Part shown: positions 63,420-64,000 of the stretch, in pieces
Position numbering within the stretch: the stretch's first letter is position 1
Layout: every line of letters starts with the position of its first letter
Assembly: GCF_000718635.1 (NCBI RefSeq)
Contig: NZ_JOBF01000003.1
Coordinates: 868,001 to 932,000, forward strand
Length of the DNA stretch: 64,000 bases
Direction of reading: 5' to 3'
DNA from: Streptomyces varsoviensis
GTDB taxonomy: Bacteria; Actinomycetota; Actinomycetes; Streptomycetales; Streptomycetaceae
The notes under the pieces: model-generated
Told to the model about the DNA's origin: nothing
The model's database searches: none
What the model saw: only the letters and a program-made list of their open reading frames with translations
Program-made: the position numbers and the translations under genes

Positions 63420-64000
63420 GCGAGTGCCCTCCCCAGTGCTCGGCGGGCCAGAGCTGCCACGGTACGACGCAGGTGCAGGGCGGCGGGCGGCAGGGTGAGC
63501 GGTTCGGTGCCGTCCGCCGGCTGAGGCGGGTCGGGGATGCAGGCGGCGGCCGCGTACTCGCCGAAGGCGGCGCACGCCTCCGGCGCGAGGCCGCGCTCGC
63601 CGTCCCAGTCGATGAGCGAGGCCACCCAGCGCTCGGCTTCGAGCGGGCGCAGCGGCATGGGCGCGACGGCGCCGACCGCGCACCGGACCTCGCGCCGGGC
63701 GGGGTTGAGGACGACGGCGACGGACGCGGTGGCCCGGCCCGGCCCGGTACGGCCGGTGGCCTTGAGGAAGGTCTGCGGGGCGTGCAGCAGCGGCACGCGG
63801 ACGTAGCCGATCAGTTCGCCGGGGCGCAGCATCTCGACGCCGGCGAGCAGGTGGCTGACCGGGATCTCCCGGCGCGCGCCGCCGGGGCCGGCGATGACCA
63901 GGGTCGCTTCGAGGGCGGCGAGCACGGGGAGGGTGTCGCCGGTGGGCGCGGAGGTGACGATGTTGCCGCCGAGGGTGCCCGCGTTGCGGATCTGCGGGGG
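63416..64000 (-). CDS. FAD-binding subunit of the molybdenum hydroxylase (truncated by window end)
   Basis: C-terminal 194 residues of a CoxM/XdhB-type subunit; the 5' end lies beyond the window. The visible part starts IRNAGTLGGNIVTSAPTGDT, the FAD-binding signature, and continues with LLHAPQTFLKATGRTGPGRA and a CO_deh_flav_C domain ending ALARRALGRALA. It transfers electrons from the Fe-S subunit to NAD or another acceptor. Gene order FAD, Fe-S, Mo is the classic one for bacterial three-subunit hydroxylases. Confidence 0.9.
   Translation of the reverse strand, partial: PPQIRNAGTLGGNIVTSAPTGDTLPVLAALEATLVIAGPGGARREIPVSHLLAGVEMLRPGELIGYVRVPLLHAPQTFLKATGRTGPGRATASVAVVLNPARREVRCAVGAVAPMPLRPLEAERWVASLIDWDGERGLAPEACAAFGEYAAAACIPDPPQPADGTEPLTLPPAALHLRRTVAALARRALGRALA

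Overview
The window reads as a stretch of a Streptomyces (or very close actinobacterial) chromosome core. The base composition is very high in G+C, nearly every codon in the real genes ends in G or C, GTG starts are common, and several genes are hallmarks of the group: an SsgA-like sporulation protein (SsgG type), the nagF/nagE1/nagE2 N-acetylglucosamine PTS with DasR-type operators, DUF3618 and DUF2017 proteins, and a mycosin/PPE-like cassette. The gene order of the middle part (rdgB, rph, nagF, nagE1, nagE2, metallo-hydrolase, cysM, cysO, mec+, DUF2017, clpS, pncB, pncA, ssgG, RDD proteins, hppD, Lrp-type regulator) matches, from memory, the SCO2900-SCO2930 neighbourhood of S. coelicolor.

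Layout: 0.2-2.9 kb, a three-gene ABC-2 exporter on the minus strand. 3.3-6.3 kb, a class A penicillin-binding protein and a TetR regulator. 6.3-6.7 kb, a Gdx/SugE guanidinium exporter preceded by what looks like a guanidine-III riboswitch. 6.8-10 kb, a GroES-like protein, a DUF3618 protein, a BCP peroxiredoxin, and an orphan sensor kinase with a co-transcribed membrane-anchored protein. 10.3-13.1 kb, a ProP-type osmolyte transporter, an HNH endonuclease with four internal DNA-binding-like repeats, and tRNA-Leu(UAG). 13.2-18.5 kb, rdgB, a lipoprotein, rph and the GlcNAc PTS genes. 18.6-27.5 kb, a metallo-hydrolase, a cysteine biosynthesis unit using a protein sulfur carrier (mec+, a Cys-containing leader peptide, cysO, cysM), an amino acid permease, DUF2017-clpS, and the NAD salvage genes pncB and pncA. 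27.7-33.1 kb, hypotheticals, a gene-poor 1.2-kb stretch, two RDD membrane proteins and ssgG. 33.1-38.4 kb, a VOC protein, a GlcD-type flavoprotein, a TagC-like secreted protein, hppD and its divergent Lrp-type regulator. 38.5-42.3 kb, a complete OpuC-type compatible-solute ABC transporter. 42.3-49.6 kb, a membrane-anchored Lon-type protease, an IclR regulator, an SF2 helicase, a repeat-rich non-coding region, a Doc toxin gene broken by a one-base frameshift with its antitoxin, and a DHA2-type MFS exporter. 49.8-53.5 kb, a LysR-cysteine dioxygenase-YeiH exporter run and a divergent alpha/beta hydrolase. 53.6-57.8 kb, tRNA-Cys, a secreted SH3-like protein, and a type VII secretion accessory cassette (mycosin, PPE-like protein with a C-terminal YxxxD motif, small helical partner). 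58-64 kb, a three-subunit molybdenum hydroxylase whose iron-sulfur subunit has giant disordered extensions and whose molybdenum subunit lacks the usual catalytic glutamate.

Themes: two sulfur modules (cysteine synthesis at 20-22 kb, cysteine degradation at 50-52.5 kb); two osmolyte importers (ProP type and OpuC type); amino-sugar uptake under probable DasR control; and a recurrent oddity in which the last codons and stop of a gene are copied as tandem repeats just downstream (mec+, pncB, and the YeiH gene). No CRISPR array, complete insertion sequence, prophage or biosynthetic gene cluster was seen.
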